Shown here: in pieces, positions 17,281 to 26,275 of the stretch
How the letters are laid out: each line of letters begins with the position of its first letter
How positions within the stretch are numbered: the first letter of the stretch is position 1
NCBI GenBank assembly: GCA_947170435.1
Contig: CAMVTO010000010.1
Span: 30,454 to 94,453, forward strand
Direction of reading: 5' to 3'
DNA from: an uncultured Clostridia bacterium
GTDB taxonomy: Bacteria > Bacillota > Clostridia > Oscillospirales > Oscillospiraceae
DNA length: 64,000 nt
Made by a program: the position numbers and the translations under genes
Notes under the pieces: model-generated
What the model was told of the DNA's origin: nothing
The model's input: only the letters and a program-made list of their open reading frames with translations
Databases searched by the model: none

Positions 17281-18654
17281 ATGGACATTTCTTCCTATCT
17301 CATTCCCGGCAAACGTGCGCATCTCGCAGGCATCGGCGGCGTGTCGATGAGTCCGCTGGCGGAGGTACTGCACGGCATGGGTGTGATCGTGCAGGGCAGC
17401 GACATGAACGAAAGCCCCGCTGTGGAGCATCTGCGCTCGCTGGGCATCCACGTTGCCATCGGCCACATGGCTGAAAATCTGGGAGAGTGCGACCTTGTGA
17501 TCCGCACCGCCGCCATCCACGACGACAACCCGGAAATTGCCGGCGCCATCACCCGCGGCATCCCCGTGTTTGAGCGGGCGCAGGCCTGGGGTGCGATCAT
17601 GAAGGGCTATCAGAACGCGCTGTGCATCTCCGGCACCCACGGCAAAACCACCACAACCTCCATGGCGACGCACATTTTCATGGCCGGCAAGTGTGACCCG
17701 ACGGTCATGATCGGCGGCACGCTGGAGCTGCTGCACGCGGGCTACCGTGTCGGACACGGCGACACCATCATCGCTGAGAGCTGCGAATACTGCAACTCAT
17801 TTCTGAGCTTTTTCCCCACCGTAGCGATCATCCTCAACGTAGAGGCGGATCACCTCGACTTTTTCAAGGATCTCGCCGATGTAGAGCGCTCGTTCCGCGC
17901 TTTTGCGGAGCTGGTGCCAGAGCGCGGCTTCGTCGTCGCCAACCGGGATGACAGCGGCGCAAGGGAAACGCTTGCGGACTATGCGCGCCCCGTATTCTGG
18001 TTCAGCCTCAACGACGCTTCCGCCGACTGCCACGCGGCAAACGTCGTCTGGACGGACGGCCTGCCGGAGTTTGATATCGTCATCCGCGGCGTGCTCTACG
18101 CTCACGTCGCACTGAACGTCGGCGGCGAGCACAACATCATGAACGCTCTTGCCGCGGCCTCCGGCGCATATCTGCTGGGGCTCCCCGGCGAAGCGGTCAC
18201 ACAGGGTCTCGCCGGCTTCCACGGCGCGGGGCGGCGCTTTGAGAAAAAAGGCGAGTACCGCGGCGCAATGGTTTACGATGACTACGCCCACCATCCCGGC
18301 GAGCTGCACGCGCTGCTGGCCATGGCGAAGAAGCTCCCCTACAAACGCATCATCTGCGCATTCCAGCCCCACACCTACACCCGCACCCACGCATTGTTCC
18401 AGGAGTTTGTGGAAGAGCTGAAGCTCCCAGACGTAACGATCCTCGCGGAAATCTACGCCGCGCGGGAGCAGAACGATCTGGGCATCTCCTCCAGCGACCT
18501 CGCCAAAGAGATTCCCGGTGCCATCTACTGCCCCACCCTGGCCAGGGTCACGGAAACGCTCCGCACCGTCGCGCAGCCGGGTGATCTGATCCTCACCGTC
18601 GGCGCAGGCGATATTTACAAAGCCGGCGAAGCGCTGCTCAAAGGGCAGGGCTGA
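17281..18654 (+). CDS. murC: UDP-N-acetylmuramate-L-alanine ligase
   Basis: A 457-residue Mur ligase: N-terminal UDP-sugar domain (AHLAGIGGVSMSPLAEVL), ATP-binding SGTHGKTTTTSM near residue 117, central NVEADHLDFFKD, and C-terminal YDDYAHHPGELHALLAMAK. It adds L-Ala to UDP-MurNAc in cytoplasmic peptidoglycan synthesis. The ATG at 17281 follows GAAAGGACT and begins MDISSYLIPG; an upstream in-frame ATG at 17209 falls on the promoter and is rejected. It is monocistronic between its promoter and a strong terminator. Confidence 0.94.
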   Translation: MDISSYLIPGKRAHLAGIGGVSMSPLAEVLHGMGVIVQGSDMNESPAVEHLRSLGIHVAIGHMAENLGECDLVIRTAAIHDDNPEIAGAITRGIPVFERAQAWGAIMKGYQNALCISGTHGKTTTTSMATHIFMAGKCDPTVMIGGTLELLHAGYRVGHGDTIIAESCEYCNSFLSFFPTVAIILNVEADHLDFFKDLADVERSFRAFAELVPERGFVVANRDDSGARETLADYARPVFWFSLNDASADCHAANVVWTDGLPEFDIVIRGVLYAHVALNVGGEHNIMNALAAASGAYLLGLPGEAVTQGLAGFHGAGRRFEKKGEYRGAMVYDDYAHHPGELHALLAMAKKLPYKRIICAFQPHTYTRTHALFQEFVEELKLPDVTILAEIYAAREQNDLGISSSDLAKEIPGAIYCPTLARVTETLRTVAQPGDLILTVGAGDIYKAGEALLKGQG

Positions 18655-18669
18655 CTCTGTGCGAATCAA

Positions 18670-18704
18670 AAAAGTCGGAAAAGCATTCCGCTTTTCCGAC
18701 TTTT
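18670..18704. terminator. Bidirectional terminator between murC and the Sfp-type gene
   Basis: Stem AAAAGTCGGAAAAG/CTTTTCCGACTTTT with a seven-base loop; it serves two convergent genes. Confidence 0.85.
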
Positions 18705-19294
18705 CAGTTGATCTCAAGGGTCTTAACATGGGCGATCCGCGCATCCGAGTGCGTACACACGCACGCCACATAGTCCGGGAAGGTGTCGAGATAGACAATG
18801 CGCTCGTCCAACATCACGCCGTCATTTTCCTCCCGGATCGAGCTGATGCCTGTGCCGGTCCACTTGGTGCGTGCCTCCCGGCGCACCCAACGCTCAAAGA
18901 ACTCCTGCTGTGACGCAGTGCCCGCGATACGCTGCATTGTCCGCTCACTGACCGGGCGGAGCTTTTCAATGTCAACACCGATCGGTTCATTATGTAAACC
19001 GATTAGTGCCGCCTGCCGCGTGTGGCTGATGTTGAATTGCAGTTCGGGATAGTCGGCGAACTCCGGCTTTCCGTAGCGGTTGTAGCGCATTTCCGGGAGC
19101 TTTTTCCAGCCGTACAGGGAGCGTGTCGCCATGTAGAGCACGGCGTAGGCGCACAGCGGTTCTTGACGCAGCTCCGCGCGCGGCATATGCAGCAGGCGCT
19201 CGCGGCGCTCCTCCGGCATGATGCGGAGCATGGTCTCTGTCTCATCCTCCGTCAGGGGACGGTTCAGTTTTACGGCAAACAGTTGGATGTTCAT
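18704..19294 (-). CDS. 4'-phosphopantetheinyl transferase, Sfp type
   Basis: A 196-residue protein with the Sfp-family motifs LQFNISHTRQAALIG, GVDIEKLRPV and the WVRREARTKWTG equivalent of the WxxKEAxxK motif. It moves phosphopantetheine from CoA to a carrier-protein serine. No carrier protein, NRPS or PKS gene lies in the window, so the partner is elsewhere (fatty acid ACP or a specialised carrier). The ATG at 19294 has GGGGACGG upstream. The gene has its own consensus promoter. Confidence 0.87.
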   Translation of the reverse strand: MNIQLFAVKLNRPLTEDETETMLRIMPEERRERLLHMPRAELRQEPLCAYAVLYMATRSLYGWKKLPEMRYNRYGKPEFADYPELQFNISHTRQAALIGLHNEPIGVDIEKLRPVSERTMQRIAGTASQQEFFERWVRREARTKWTGTGISSIREENDGVMLDERIVYLDTFPDYVACVCTHSDARIAHVKTLEIN

Positions 19295-19330
19295 GCTCCG
19301 TCCCCTTTTCGTAACAATTTGCACAGGCAG

Positions 19331-19359
19331 ATTATACCGCAGCGCGCGAAGCTTGTCAA
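19331..19359 (-). promoter_or_regulatory. Consensus promoter of the Sfp-type gene
   Basis: A textbook sigma-A promoter on the minus strand: TTGACA (complement of 19354-19359), 17 bases, TATAAT (complement of 19331-19336). Confidence 0.75.
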
Positions 19360-19467
19360 TTTCACGGGGATTGAATTGGCCTTGTTCTTTTTTTCAGAAA
19401 AAAAGAGGAAATCAAGAAGCTTTGGCGTATATATACTATGTCGACACCGCGAGAGGAGGCGATGCGC

Positions 19468-21240
19468 GTGGCGTTTGACCAACGGTTTCTGGACGAGCTG
19501 ACCGCGCGCAGCGACATTGTTGACGTGGTAGGCAGCTATGTGAGCTTGCAGCCGCGGGGTTCGGAATACTGGGGCTGCTGCCCGTTTCACAGTGAGCGGA
19601 CGCCCTCCTTCCACGTTCGTCCCGACCAGCAGATGTATTATTGCTTCGGCTGCAAAAAGGGCGGCGGCGTGATCAACTTTGTCATGGAGATCGAAAACCT
19701 CTCCTACCCGGACGCGATTCATTTCCTCGCCAAGCGCGCGGGCATGCAGGTACCGGAGGAAACGCGGGATGACGGATCCAGCCGTCTGCGCTCGCGTCTG
19801 CTGGCCCTCAACCGGGACGCAGCGCACTTCTACTATGATCAGCTGCACTCGCCCAAGGGCGAGGCCGTGATGGCGTATATGCAGCAGCGCAAGATCACGC
19901 AGCGCAACGCCACCAACTTTGGCCTTGGCGCGGCGAGCGCCGAGTGGGACGGTCTGATGACCGCCATGCTCCAAAAGGGCTACAGCCAGGCGGAGCTCAT
20001 CACGGCCGGACTCGCCGTCAAGGGCAAAAACGGCGGCGCTTACGACAAGTTTCGCAACCGCCTCATCTTCCCCATCGTCGATATACGCGGTGATGTGCTG
20101 GGCTTTGGCGGACGCATCGTCGACAAGACCGATCCCGGTGCAAAATATATGAATACGCCGGAGACGGTTGTTTACAGCAAGCGCCGCGTGCTCTATGGAC
20201 TCAACCTCGCCCGCAAGAGCAAGCGTCAGGGGATTCTCCTTGTCGAGGGCAATATCGACGTGGTGATGCTCCATCAGGCGGGCTTTGACAACGCCTGTGC
20301 CTCCATGGGTACGGCGCTGACGCAGGAGCAGCTGCATCTGCTCTCCCGGTACACAAAGGACATTATCCTCTGCTATGACAACGACGACGCCGGCAAGATT
20401 GCCACGCAAAAGGCGTTGACGCTGCTGCGTGACACCGAATTCAATGTGCGCGTGCTGGAGTTGCCCAAGCGCCTGGTCGACGGGCAATTCGTCAAGCAGG
20501 ACGCGGATGATTTCATCAAGTTCCAAGGCGCCGACGCCTTTGAAAACCTGCTCTCCGGCAGTGAGAGCGGCATGGACTTCCGCATGGCACAGCTCCGGGA
20601 TCAATTCGATCTCACCAATGACCGCGGGCGGATCGACTACGCCGCCGCCGCCGCGGAGCTGCTTGCCGACGTGCCCAACGCGGTGGAGCGCGAGGTCTAC
20701 ACCGTCCGCGCCGCCGAGGCCGCCGGCATCTCACCGGACGCGTTCCGGCAGGAGGTGCAGCGTTTCTCCTCCCGCAAAGCGCGCAAAGCACGACGCGAGC
20801 AGGAAAAACGCGATCTGCGGCCCACCATGGCGGCGCAGCCCAAGGAACGCTCCATGCGCTACGACAACACAAGATCGGCGCGGGCCGAGGAAGATATCAT
20901 CCGATTGCTGGTATATGATGATGCTGTTTTTGGAGATGTCTCCCCACTGAGCGAAGAGGACTTCTCTTCGCCAATACTGGGTCGTTTGTATGCCGCTCTA
21001 TGGGCGCAGCGACAAACACTTGGTAAAATAAACATAAACTCTTTGGCAGAAAACTTCACTCGCGACGAAATTAATTTTCTCGCTTCGATCACGCAAAGCG
21101 GGTTGTTTCAAGGCAATCATGACAAGATGCTGCAAGACTGCCTGAACCAGATTCGAGAAGCCGCCAGAAAAAGAAATGTTGCAAATGGCAATGAAGATGT
21201 GCTTCTCTCAGCATACAAAAAATACACAAAAAAAGACTAA
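19468..21240 (+). CDS. dnaG: DNA primase
   Basis: A 590-residue primase: CHC2 zinc domain (GCCPFHSERTPSF...YYCFGCKKGGG), catalytic core (DKFRNRLIFPIVDIRGDVLGFGGR), Toprim motifs (LVEGNIDVVMLHQAGF, CYDNDDAGK) and a C-terminal helicase-interaction region. GTG at 19468 lies 8 bases after AGGAGG (19454-19459) and is the best start; ATG at 19462 (two-base spacing) and ATG at 19438 are alternatives. It is followed by rpoD, the classic macromolecular synthesis pair. Odd feature: from about 20885 to the stop, base composition and codon use turn sharply AT-rich, while the frame stays open and the domain is intact. Confidence 0.95.
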   Translation: MAFDQRFLDELTARSDIVDVVGSYVSLQPRGSEYWGCCPFHSERTPSFHVRPDQQMYYCFGCKKGGGVINFVMEIENLSYPDAIHFLAKRAGMQVPEETRDDGSSRLRSRLLALNRDAAHFYYDQLHSPKGEAVMAYMQQRKITQRNATNFGLGAASAEWDGLMTAMLQKGYSQAELITAGLAVKGKNGGAYDKFRNRLIFPIVDIRGDVLGFGGRIVDKTDPGAKYMNTPETVVYSKRRVLYGLNLARKSKRQGILLVEGNIDVVMLHQAGFDNACASMGTALTQEQLHLLSRYTKDIILCYDNDDAGKIATQKALTLLRDTEFNVRVLELPKRLVDGQFVKQDADDFIKFQGADAFENLLSGSESGMDFRMAQLRDQFDLTNDRGRIDYAAAAAELLADVPNAVEREVYTVRAAEAAGISPDAFRQEVQRFSSRKARKARREQEKRDLRPTMAAQPKERSMRYDNTRSARAEEDIIRLLVYDDAVFGDVSPLSEEDFSSPILGRLYAALWAQRQTLGKININSLAENFTRDEINFLASITQSGLFQGNHDKMLQDCLNQIREAARKRNVANGNEDVLLSAYKKYTKKD

Positions 21241-21268
21241 CAGAAGATAGAGATGGAGGAACCACATA

Positions 21269-22666
21269 ATGGCAACTGAGATGGACAAGGAGTTCGACAC
21301 CCAGGACCTCGAAGCGCAGGCGGACAGCATTCTGGCCGCGGCGGGCGAGGTTGAGGAGATCCCCGTCGTCATCGAAAAGAACCCGCCGAAGGGCAAAAAA
21401 AGCGGCGAGGCCGAGAAGAAGGCTCCGCCGCTGGAGGAGGCTGTCATTGCCTCCCTGCCTGCCGCCGCGATTCTCACCGAGCACGAAAAACTGCGCGATC
21501 TGTTTGCCAAGGCAAAGCGCGCCGGTAAAATCGATGCCTCGGAGCTGATGGAAACGCTGGATGAGTTCACGCTCAACCCGGATCAGATCGACCAGGTGTA
21601 TGACTCGTTGGAGCAGCTGAGCATTGAGATCGGCAGCACCGACAGCGCCGACATTGACGACAGCGACGACGAGCCGCCGATGGAGGCGCTTGCCGAAGTC
21701 GAAGAGGAAGAGCTGATCGACCCGAACGAACTGGTGGACAGCTTTTCCATTGATGACCCGGTACGTATGTACCTCAAGGAGATCGGCAAGGTCTCCCTGC
21801 TTTCCGCCGACGAGGAAATCACCCTCGCCAGCGAGATGACCGCCGGTATGGAGGCCGCGCAAAAGCTGGCGCAGGCCGACGCGGGCGAGATCAAGCTCAC
21901 CAAGGCGGAGCGTGCCGATCTGAATGAAACAGTCGCCAAGGGCGAGGAGTCCAAGCAAAAACTGGCAGAGGCGAACCTGCGACTCGTCGTTTCCATCGCC
22001 AAGCGCTACGTCGGTCGCGGCATGTTGTTTCTTGATCTCATTCAGGAGGGCAATCTGGGTCTGATCAAAGCCGTCGAAAAATTCGACTATACCAAGGGCT
22101 ACAAGTTCTCCACCTATGCAACCTGGTGGATTCGTCAGGCCATCACCCGCGCCATCGCCGATCAGGCGCGCACGATTCGTATCCCCGTGCACATGGTCGA
22201 GACCATCAACAAGGTCATCCGCGTTTCCCGCCAGCTCTTGCAGGAGCTGGGGCACGACCCTTCTCCAGAGGAAATCAGCGAGGAGATGGGCATGTCGGTG
22301 GAAAAGGTGCGTGAGATTCTGAAGATCGCGCAGGAACCGGTCTCCCTCGAAACCCCCATCGGCGAGGAAGAGGACAGCCACCTCGGTGACTTCATCCCCG
22401 ACGAGGGCGCCAGCGAGCCCAGCGAAGCCGCCAGCTTTACGCTGCTGCAGGAGCAGCTGGTGGACGTGCTCTCCACGCTGACTCCGCGAGAGGAGAAGGT
22501 GCTCAAGCTGCGCTTTGGCATTGACGACGGCCGCCCCCGCACGCTGGAGGAGGTCGGCAAGGTATTTAACGTGACACGCGAGCGTATCCGCCAGATCGAA
22601 GCCAAGGCGCTGCGCAAGCTGCGCCATCCCTCCCGCTCCAAGAAGCTGAAGGATTTTCTCAACTGA
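21269..22666 (+). CDS. rpoD: RNA polymerase primary sigma factor
   Basis: A 465-residue sigma-70 factor. A region 1.1-like acidic N-terminus of about 150 residues is followed by region 1.2 ([21 protein letters not shown]), region 2 ([32 protein letters not shown], then [20 protein letters not shown]), region 3 and region 4 with a helix-turn-helix ([30 protein letters not shown]). It is the housekeeping sigma expected to read the TTGACA/TATAAT promoters listed here. The ATG follows AGATGGAGGAACC and sits 28 bases after dnaG, so they share a transcript. Confidence 0.96.
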   Translation: MATEMDKEFDTQDLEAQADSILAAAGEVEEIPVVIEKNPPKGKKSGEAEKKAPPLEEAVIASLPAAAILTEHEKLRDLFAKAKRAGKIDASELMETLDEFTLNPDQIDQVYDSLEQLSIEIGSTDSADIDDSDDEPPMEALAEVEEEELIDPNELVDSFSIDDPVRMYLKEIGKVSLLSADEEITLASEMTAGMEAAQKLAQADAGEIKLTKAERADLNETVAKGEESKQKLAEANLRLVVSIAKRYVGRGMLFLDLIQEGNLGLIKAVEKFDYTKGYKFSTYATWWIRQAITRAIADQARTIRIPVHMVETINKVIRVSRQLLQELGHDPSPEEISEEMGMSVEKVREILKIAQEPVSLETPIGEEEDSHLGDFIPDEGASEPSEAASFTLLQEQLVDVLSTLTPREEKVLKLRFGIDDGRPRTLEEVGKVFNVTRERIRQIEAKALRKLRHPSRSKKLKDFLN

Positions 22667-22676
22667 TCCGCAAAGC

Positions 22677-22716
22677 AAACCCGGCAGAGGACTTTTTTCG
22701 TCCTCTGCCGGGTTTT
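22677..22716. terminator. Terminator after rpoD
   Basis: A 15-pair stem, AAACCCGGCAGAGGA and complement, with a loop of about nine bases and T tract; it also ends the convergent unknown gene. Confidence 0.85.
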
Positions 22717-22728
22717 GTATGGGATGGA

Positions 22729-23376
22729 TCAAAGTTCTTTGGCCGCTTTCTGCGTTACTGCCTCCAGCAGGCCCTGCGCCGACGCCTGAGCGTTCGCGCT
22801 GCCGTTCTGTGCGTTCTTGTCCTTGAGATCCTGGAACTTTTTGAGCGTCGCCTCGCGGGTGCGCTGCGTGAGCTCCGGTAATTCGCCGCCCCACTGCTTC
22901 TCCGCCTCGGAATACCCCTTTTCAAACGCCTCGATCATCGAGTCCAGCTTATCTGGGTCTCCGCCGGTCAGCGCCACCGCAAATTTCACCAGGCGGTCGC
23001 TGGTCTGCTCCACGCCCCAGTAGCCATCCTCCGCTGTGTCCTTTTTGGCCTGCTCGATGTCTTCTTGTGAGAACCGCCCGGTCTTGATCGCGTCAAGCAC
23101 ATTGGCCTGCGTGATTTGTTTGCCCAGCATCTGCTGGACGAGGTTCGACATGCGCTCCTCCAGCTCGCTCTTGAGCTTCTCCACCGTATCCGTATCAATG
23201 GTATAGCCGGTGCGCATCGCGCTCGTGTAGTTGTGTCCGCCGTCTGCCTGGAAGGTGGCCGCGTCTGTTGAAACGACACCGGCCGTCTCCGCGGTATCCT
23301 CCTTCGTAGCCACGGCGTTTGCCGCAGTATAAGCCTTGGTCTGTGCAACTCTCAGGTTGCTGACGTCCATTTCCAT
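22729..23376 (-). CDS. Conserved protein of unknown function
   Basis: A 215-residue soluble, acidic protein without signal peptide or helices of membrane type. The N-terminal 60 residues are Ala/Thr-rich; from about residue 62 it is helical (TVEKLKSELEERMSNLVQQML), and the C-terminal third has the pattern SDRLVKFAVALTGGDPDKLDSMIEAF then WGGELPELTQRTREATLKKFQDL. That pattern resembles a family of uncharacterised bacterial proteins, but I cannot assign a name. The ATG at 23376 is preceded by GGAGACAGCG. It converges on rpoD and lies downstream of an ATPase gene on the same strand, with about 100 bases between them. Confidence 0.8.
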   Translation of the reverse strand: MEMDVSNLRVAQTKAYTAANAVATKEDTAETAGVVSTDAATFQADGGHNYTSAMRTGYTIDTDTVEKLKSELEERMSNLVQQMLGKQITQANVLDAIKTGRFSQEDIEQAKKDTAEDGYWGVEQTSDRLVKFAVALTGGDPDKLDSMIEAFEKGYSEAEKQWGGELPELTQRTREATLKKFQDLKDKNAQNGSANAQASAQGLLEAVTQKAAKEL

Positions 23377-23477
23377 CGCTGTCTCCTTCCTTTCCGTGCG
23401 GCGGCTGCCGCGCAATTATCCTTCATTGCATTTATAGTATCGGCAGAACGGAGGAAGGATTAAGGGCTTTTGTGGAA

Positions 23478-24554
23478 TTATTTGTGATATTCCCGCAGGC
23501 GCTGTACCTCCTCTGCCGCAAGGGCATACACGCCGTCGAAGTCGACACAGGGATTGTAAACCGCCTCCAGTGCGTCATGCTCCGCCTTGGCGCGACGCAG
23601 TGCCTCTGTCGCCTCCTCGCGCAAAGAGCGCTCGATACGACCCGTAAAGCGCAGTTTCGCCTTGTCAGCCCGGCTTAATTGCTCCATCGCCATGGCGTCC
23701 ACGCGGATACGACGGTACGCCTCGCCCTCATAGGGCTGCCGCGCCGTCGCAGTGACCAGCGCAAATCCTGCCGCCGGAATCAGCACATGCATCGTCTCCC
23801 TCGGACGGTCAGGATTTGGGCAAAGCAGCACGTCATAGCCCGCTGCCGCCGCATACGCCGCGGCTCGCTCCATGGCCGCAGCAGCAAGGCCGTAGCTGTC
23901 CTCCAGCACGCAAAGCTTCGGGCAGAGCGTCTCCGCCGTGTCATAGCGGCACAGCTCCCCCTTGTGCGTCATGCCGCCGAGAAACGCGCGGTCGATGCGC
24001 GCGCGCCGCGCTTCTTTCCCCTTCAGTTCGCGGCGCGCAAGCCTGTCGATCCTGCTTTCCAGCCGCGCAAAATCCATTCCTTTGCGTGCAGCGGCGCGTC
24101 GCTCCGCCGCTACGGCGTCCACCGCGCGCAGGATGTGATATGCCTCCGTATACGCCGCGCGGTATGCGTCCGAGTGACCGATGATGTCCTCCCGCCGCGC
24201 CTTGGTCTCCGCCACGTCATAGAATCGCGTCAAGTCGACATAACGCTCATTTGAAACCGTGTAACTCGGCTCGAGAACATGGGGTGATGTGCCGTCCACC
24301 AAGCCCGTTTTGATGGACGGTATCAACACACCGTCCAACGAATCAGGATCGCCCGAACAGTTTACATAAATTACATCCTCTCCGGCGTCAGACAGCTCCT
24401 TTGCCACCGCGCGCATAAAGCTGGACTTGCCGCAGCCGGGACCGCCCTTGATAATGAGCAGATCGTCCAGCCGCGCGTGCAGGAGCTGATCGTAGAGCGA
24501 ATAGAACCCCTCGCCGCTGTTGGCGCCGAGGAAAATGTGAGCGGATTGTTTCAT
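23478..24554 (-). CDS. P-loop ATPase, PRK06851-like
   Basis: A 358-residue protein with a Walker A motif GGPGCGKSSFM (about residues 36-46) and a long helical second half. The overall pattern (HIFLGANSGEGFYSLYDQLL at the start, VIYVNCSGDPDSLDGVLIP after the P-loop) fits the PRK06851-like group of uncharacterised Firmicute ATPases, which appear to be two degenerate P-loop halves. Function unknown. The ATG at 24554 follows TTTGGAGGCG. It is divergent from scfA; nothing ties the two functionally beyond position. Confidence 0.78.
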   Translation of the reverse strand: MKQSAHIFLGANSGEGFYSLYDQLLHARLDDLLIIKGGPGCGKSSFMRAVAKELSDAGEDVIYVNCSGDPDSLDGVLIPSIKTGLVDGTSPHVLEPSYTVSNERYVDLTRFYDVAETKARREDIIGHSDAYRAAYTEAYHILRAVDAVAAERRAAARKGMDFARLESRIDRLARRELKGKEARRARIDRAFLGGMTHKGELCRYDTAETLCPKLCVLEDSYGLAAAAMERAAAYAAAAGYDVLLCPNPDRPRETMHVLIPAAGFALVTATARQPYEGEAYRRIRVDAMAMEQLSRADKAKLRFTGRIERSLREEATEALRRAKAEHDALEAVYNPCVDFDGVYALAAEEVQRLREYHK

Positions 24555-24635
24555 GGAAAACGCCTCCAAAGCAGAAATATCACATTCACAGGTTATGCAT
24601 TTCAGCGCGTCCATGACAAAAAAGCGCCTCAAGTC

Positions 24636-24664
24636 TTGACTTATGCCCCATTTCATGGTATAAA
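24636..24664 (+). promoter_or_regulatory. Promoter of scfA-scfB
   Basis: TTGACT (24636-24641), 17 bases, TATAAA (24659-24664), some 30 bases before the scfA ATG. Confidence 0.7.
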
Positions 24665-24694
24665 GTATCCAACATTGTTTTGGAGGACACCATC

Positions 24695-24847
24695 ATGGAA
24701 ATGAAGCACATTGTGACCCTCGAGACCCGCGATCTGTGCGCGAGCGCCAAGAATGGCGGCTGCGGCGAGTGCCAGACCTCTTGCCAGAGCGCCTGCAAGA
24801 CCAGCTGCGGCATCGCGAACCAGCAGTGCGAGAACGAGAATCGCTAA
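24695..24847 (+). CDS. scfA: Six-cysteine peptide SCIFF (ranthipeptide precursor)
   Basis: A 50-residue peptide starting MEMKHIVTLETRDLC. It has the SCIFF core with cysteines at 23, 26, 30, 34, 38 and 45 (CGECQTSCQSACKTSC, then C45), plus an extra Cys15 in the leader. SCIFF peptides are made in nearly all Clostridia and receive Cys-to-Thr thioether links from the radical SAM enzyme encoded next door. The start follows GGAGG at 24682-24686. The biological role of mature SCIFF is not settled; roles in cell-cell signalling have been proposed. Confidence 0.95.
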   Translation: MEMKHIVTLETRDLCASAKNGGCGECQTSCQSACKTSCGIANQQCENENR

Positions 24848-24858
24848 GAAAAAATCGC

Positions 24859-24886
24859 AAAAAAGCCGCCGTAAGGCGGCATTTTT
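24859..24886 (+). terminator. Hairpin terminator/attenuator between scfA and scfB
   Basis: GCCGCC, loop GTAA, GGCGGC, then ATTTTTG, 17 bases after the scfA stop and 18 before the scfB ATG. Partial read-through would keep peptide mRNA in excess over enzyme mRNA. Confidence 0.75.
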
Positions 24887-24903
24887 GTTGTCAAGGAGCA
24901 TTT

Positions 24904-26271
24904 ATGGTACATCGCTACAAATTGAACAATTTCAACATCGTGCTGGACGTCTGCTCCGGCTCCATCCACGCGGTAGATGAGCTGACCTACGACATGATCG
25001 GGCTCTATGAAGACGGTGACCGCGGGTCGGTCATCGCTGCCATGCGCAAGCAATATCCCGACGCACAGGAGGCGGAGCTGGGCGAGGTATACGACCAGCT
25101 CACAGCGCTCCGCGATGCGGGCAAGCTGTTCGCGCCGGATACCTTCGCGCCCATGGCAGGCAAGCTCAAGGAAAAGAGCGCGGGCGTCGTCAAGGCGTTG
25201 TGCCTGCACGTTGCCCACACCTGCAATTTAAACTGCGCCTATTGCTTCGCCAGTCAGGGCAAGTACCACGGCGAGCGCGCGGTCATGTCCCTCGATGTGG
25301 GCAAGCGCGCGCTGGACTTCCTCATCGAGCACAGCGGCACGCGGCGCAACCTCGAGGTTGACTTCTTCGGCGGAGAGCCGCTGATGAACTGGGAAGTCGT
25401 CAAGGAGCTGGTGCGCTATGCCCGCGTGCGCGAGCAGGAAGTGAGCAAGCACTTTCGCTTTACTCTCACCACCAACGGCCTGCTCATCGACGACGACGTG
25501 ATCGACTTCTGCAACCGCGAGATGCATAACGTGGTGCTGAGTCTCGACGGCCGCAAGGAGATCCACGACCGCTGGCGTGTCGACTACGCCGGCAACGGCA
25601 GTTGGGATCGCATCGTGCCGAAGTTCCAGAAGCTGGTGCAAGCCCGCGGCGGCAAGAACTATTATATGCGCGGCACGTTTACCCACAACAACCCAGACTT
25701 TTTGAAAGACATCCAAACCATGCTCGACCTCGGCTTCACCGAGCTGAGCATGGAACCCGTCGTCGCCGCGCCGGACGATCCCAACGCACTGACCGCAGAC
25801 GACATTCCCGTGGTCATGGAGCAGTACGAAGAGCTTGCCAAGCTGATGCTCCGGCGTGAGCGCGAGGGAAAGCCCTTTACATTTTACCACTACATGATCG
25901 ACCTCACCGGCGGCCCGTGCATCTACAAGCGCATCTCCGGCTGCGGCTCCGGCACCGAGTATATGGCAGTCACGCCCTGGGGCGACCTCTACCCCTGCCA
26001 TCAGTTTGTCGGCGAGGACGCGTTCAAGCTGGGTGATATTTGGCAAGGCGTCACCAATACTGAAGCGCAGGAGCAATTTGCCGCCTGCAACGTCTACGCC
26101 AAGCCCGAGTGCCGGGACTGCTGGGCGCGCCTCTACTGCTCCGGCGGTTGTGCCGCCAACGCGTTCCACGCCACCGGCAGCGTCACCGGCGTGTATGAAA
26201 CCGGCTGCGAACTGTTCAAGAAGCGGATGGAGTGCGCCATCATGATGGCGATTGCTCGCCAGCTCGGTTGA
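24904..26271 (+). CDS. scfB: SCIFF radical SAM maturase (thioether-forming)
   Basis: A 455-residue radical SAM-SPASM protein. An N-terminal precursor-recognition domain (residues 1-90) is followed by CNLNCAYC (about 107-114, the SAM [4Fe-4S] site), the GGEPL motif and a Cys-rich C-terminal SPASM region (GPCIYKRISGCGSG, YPCHQFVG, CRDCWARLYCSGGC) for auxiliary clusters. It makes Cys-to-Thr thioether bridges in ScfA. Start after CAAGGAGCATTT. It lies directly downstream of scfA and is followed four bases later by a decarboxylase family gene. Confidence 0.95.
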   Translation: MVHRYKLNNFNIVLDVCSGSIHAVDELTYDMIGLYEDGDRGSVIAAMRKQYPDAQEAELGEVYDQLTALRDAGKLFAPDTFAPMAGKLKEKSAGVVKALCLHVAHTCNLNCAYCFASQGKYHGERAVMSLDVGKRALDFLIEHSGTRRNLEVDFFGGEPLMNWEVVKELVRYARVREQEVSKHFRFTLTTNGLLIDDDVIDFCNREMHNVVLSLDGRKEIHDRWRVDYAGNGSWDRIVPKFQKLVQARGGKNYYMRGTFTHNNPDFLKDIQTMLDLGFTELSMEPVVAAPDDPNALTADDIPVVMEQYEELAKLMLRREREGKPFTFYHYMIDLTGGPCIYKRISGCGSGTEYMAVTPWGDLYPCHQFVGEDAFKLGDIWQGVTNTEAQEQFAACNVYAKPECRDCWARLYCSGGCAANAFHATGSVTGVYETGCELFKKRMECAIMMAIARQLG

Positions 26272-26275
26272 CATC

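Noticed and set aside
19291..20604. A 437-codon open frame antisense to dnaG
   Set aside because: Shadow frame; the zinc and Toprim motifs of DnaG lie on the plus strand.
21089..22894. A 601-codon open frame antisense to rpoD
   Set aside because: Shadow of rpoD codon bias; it crosses the rpoD terminator and the convergent gene and has no motifs.
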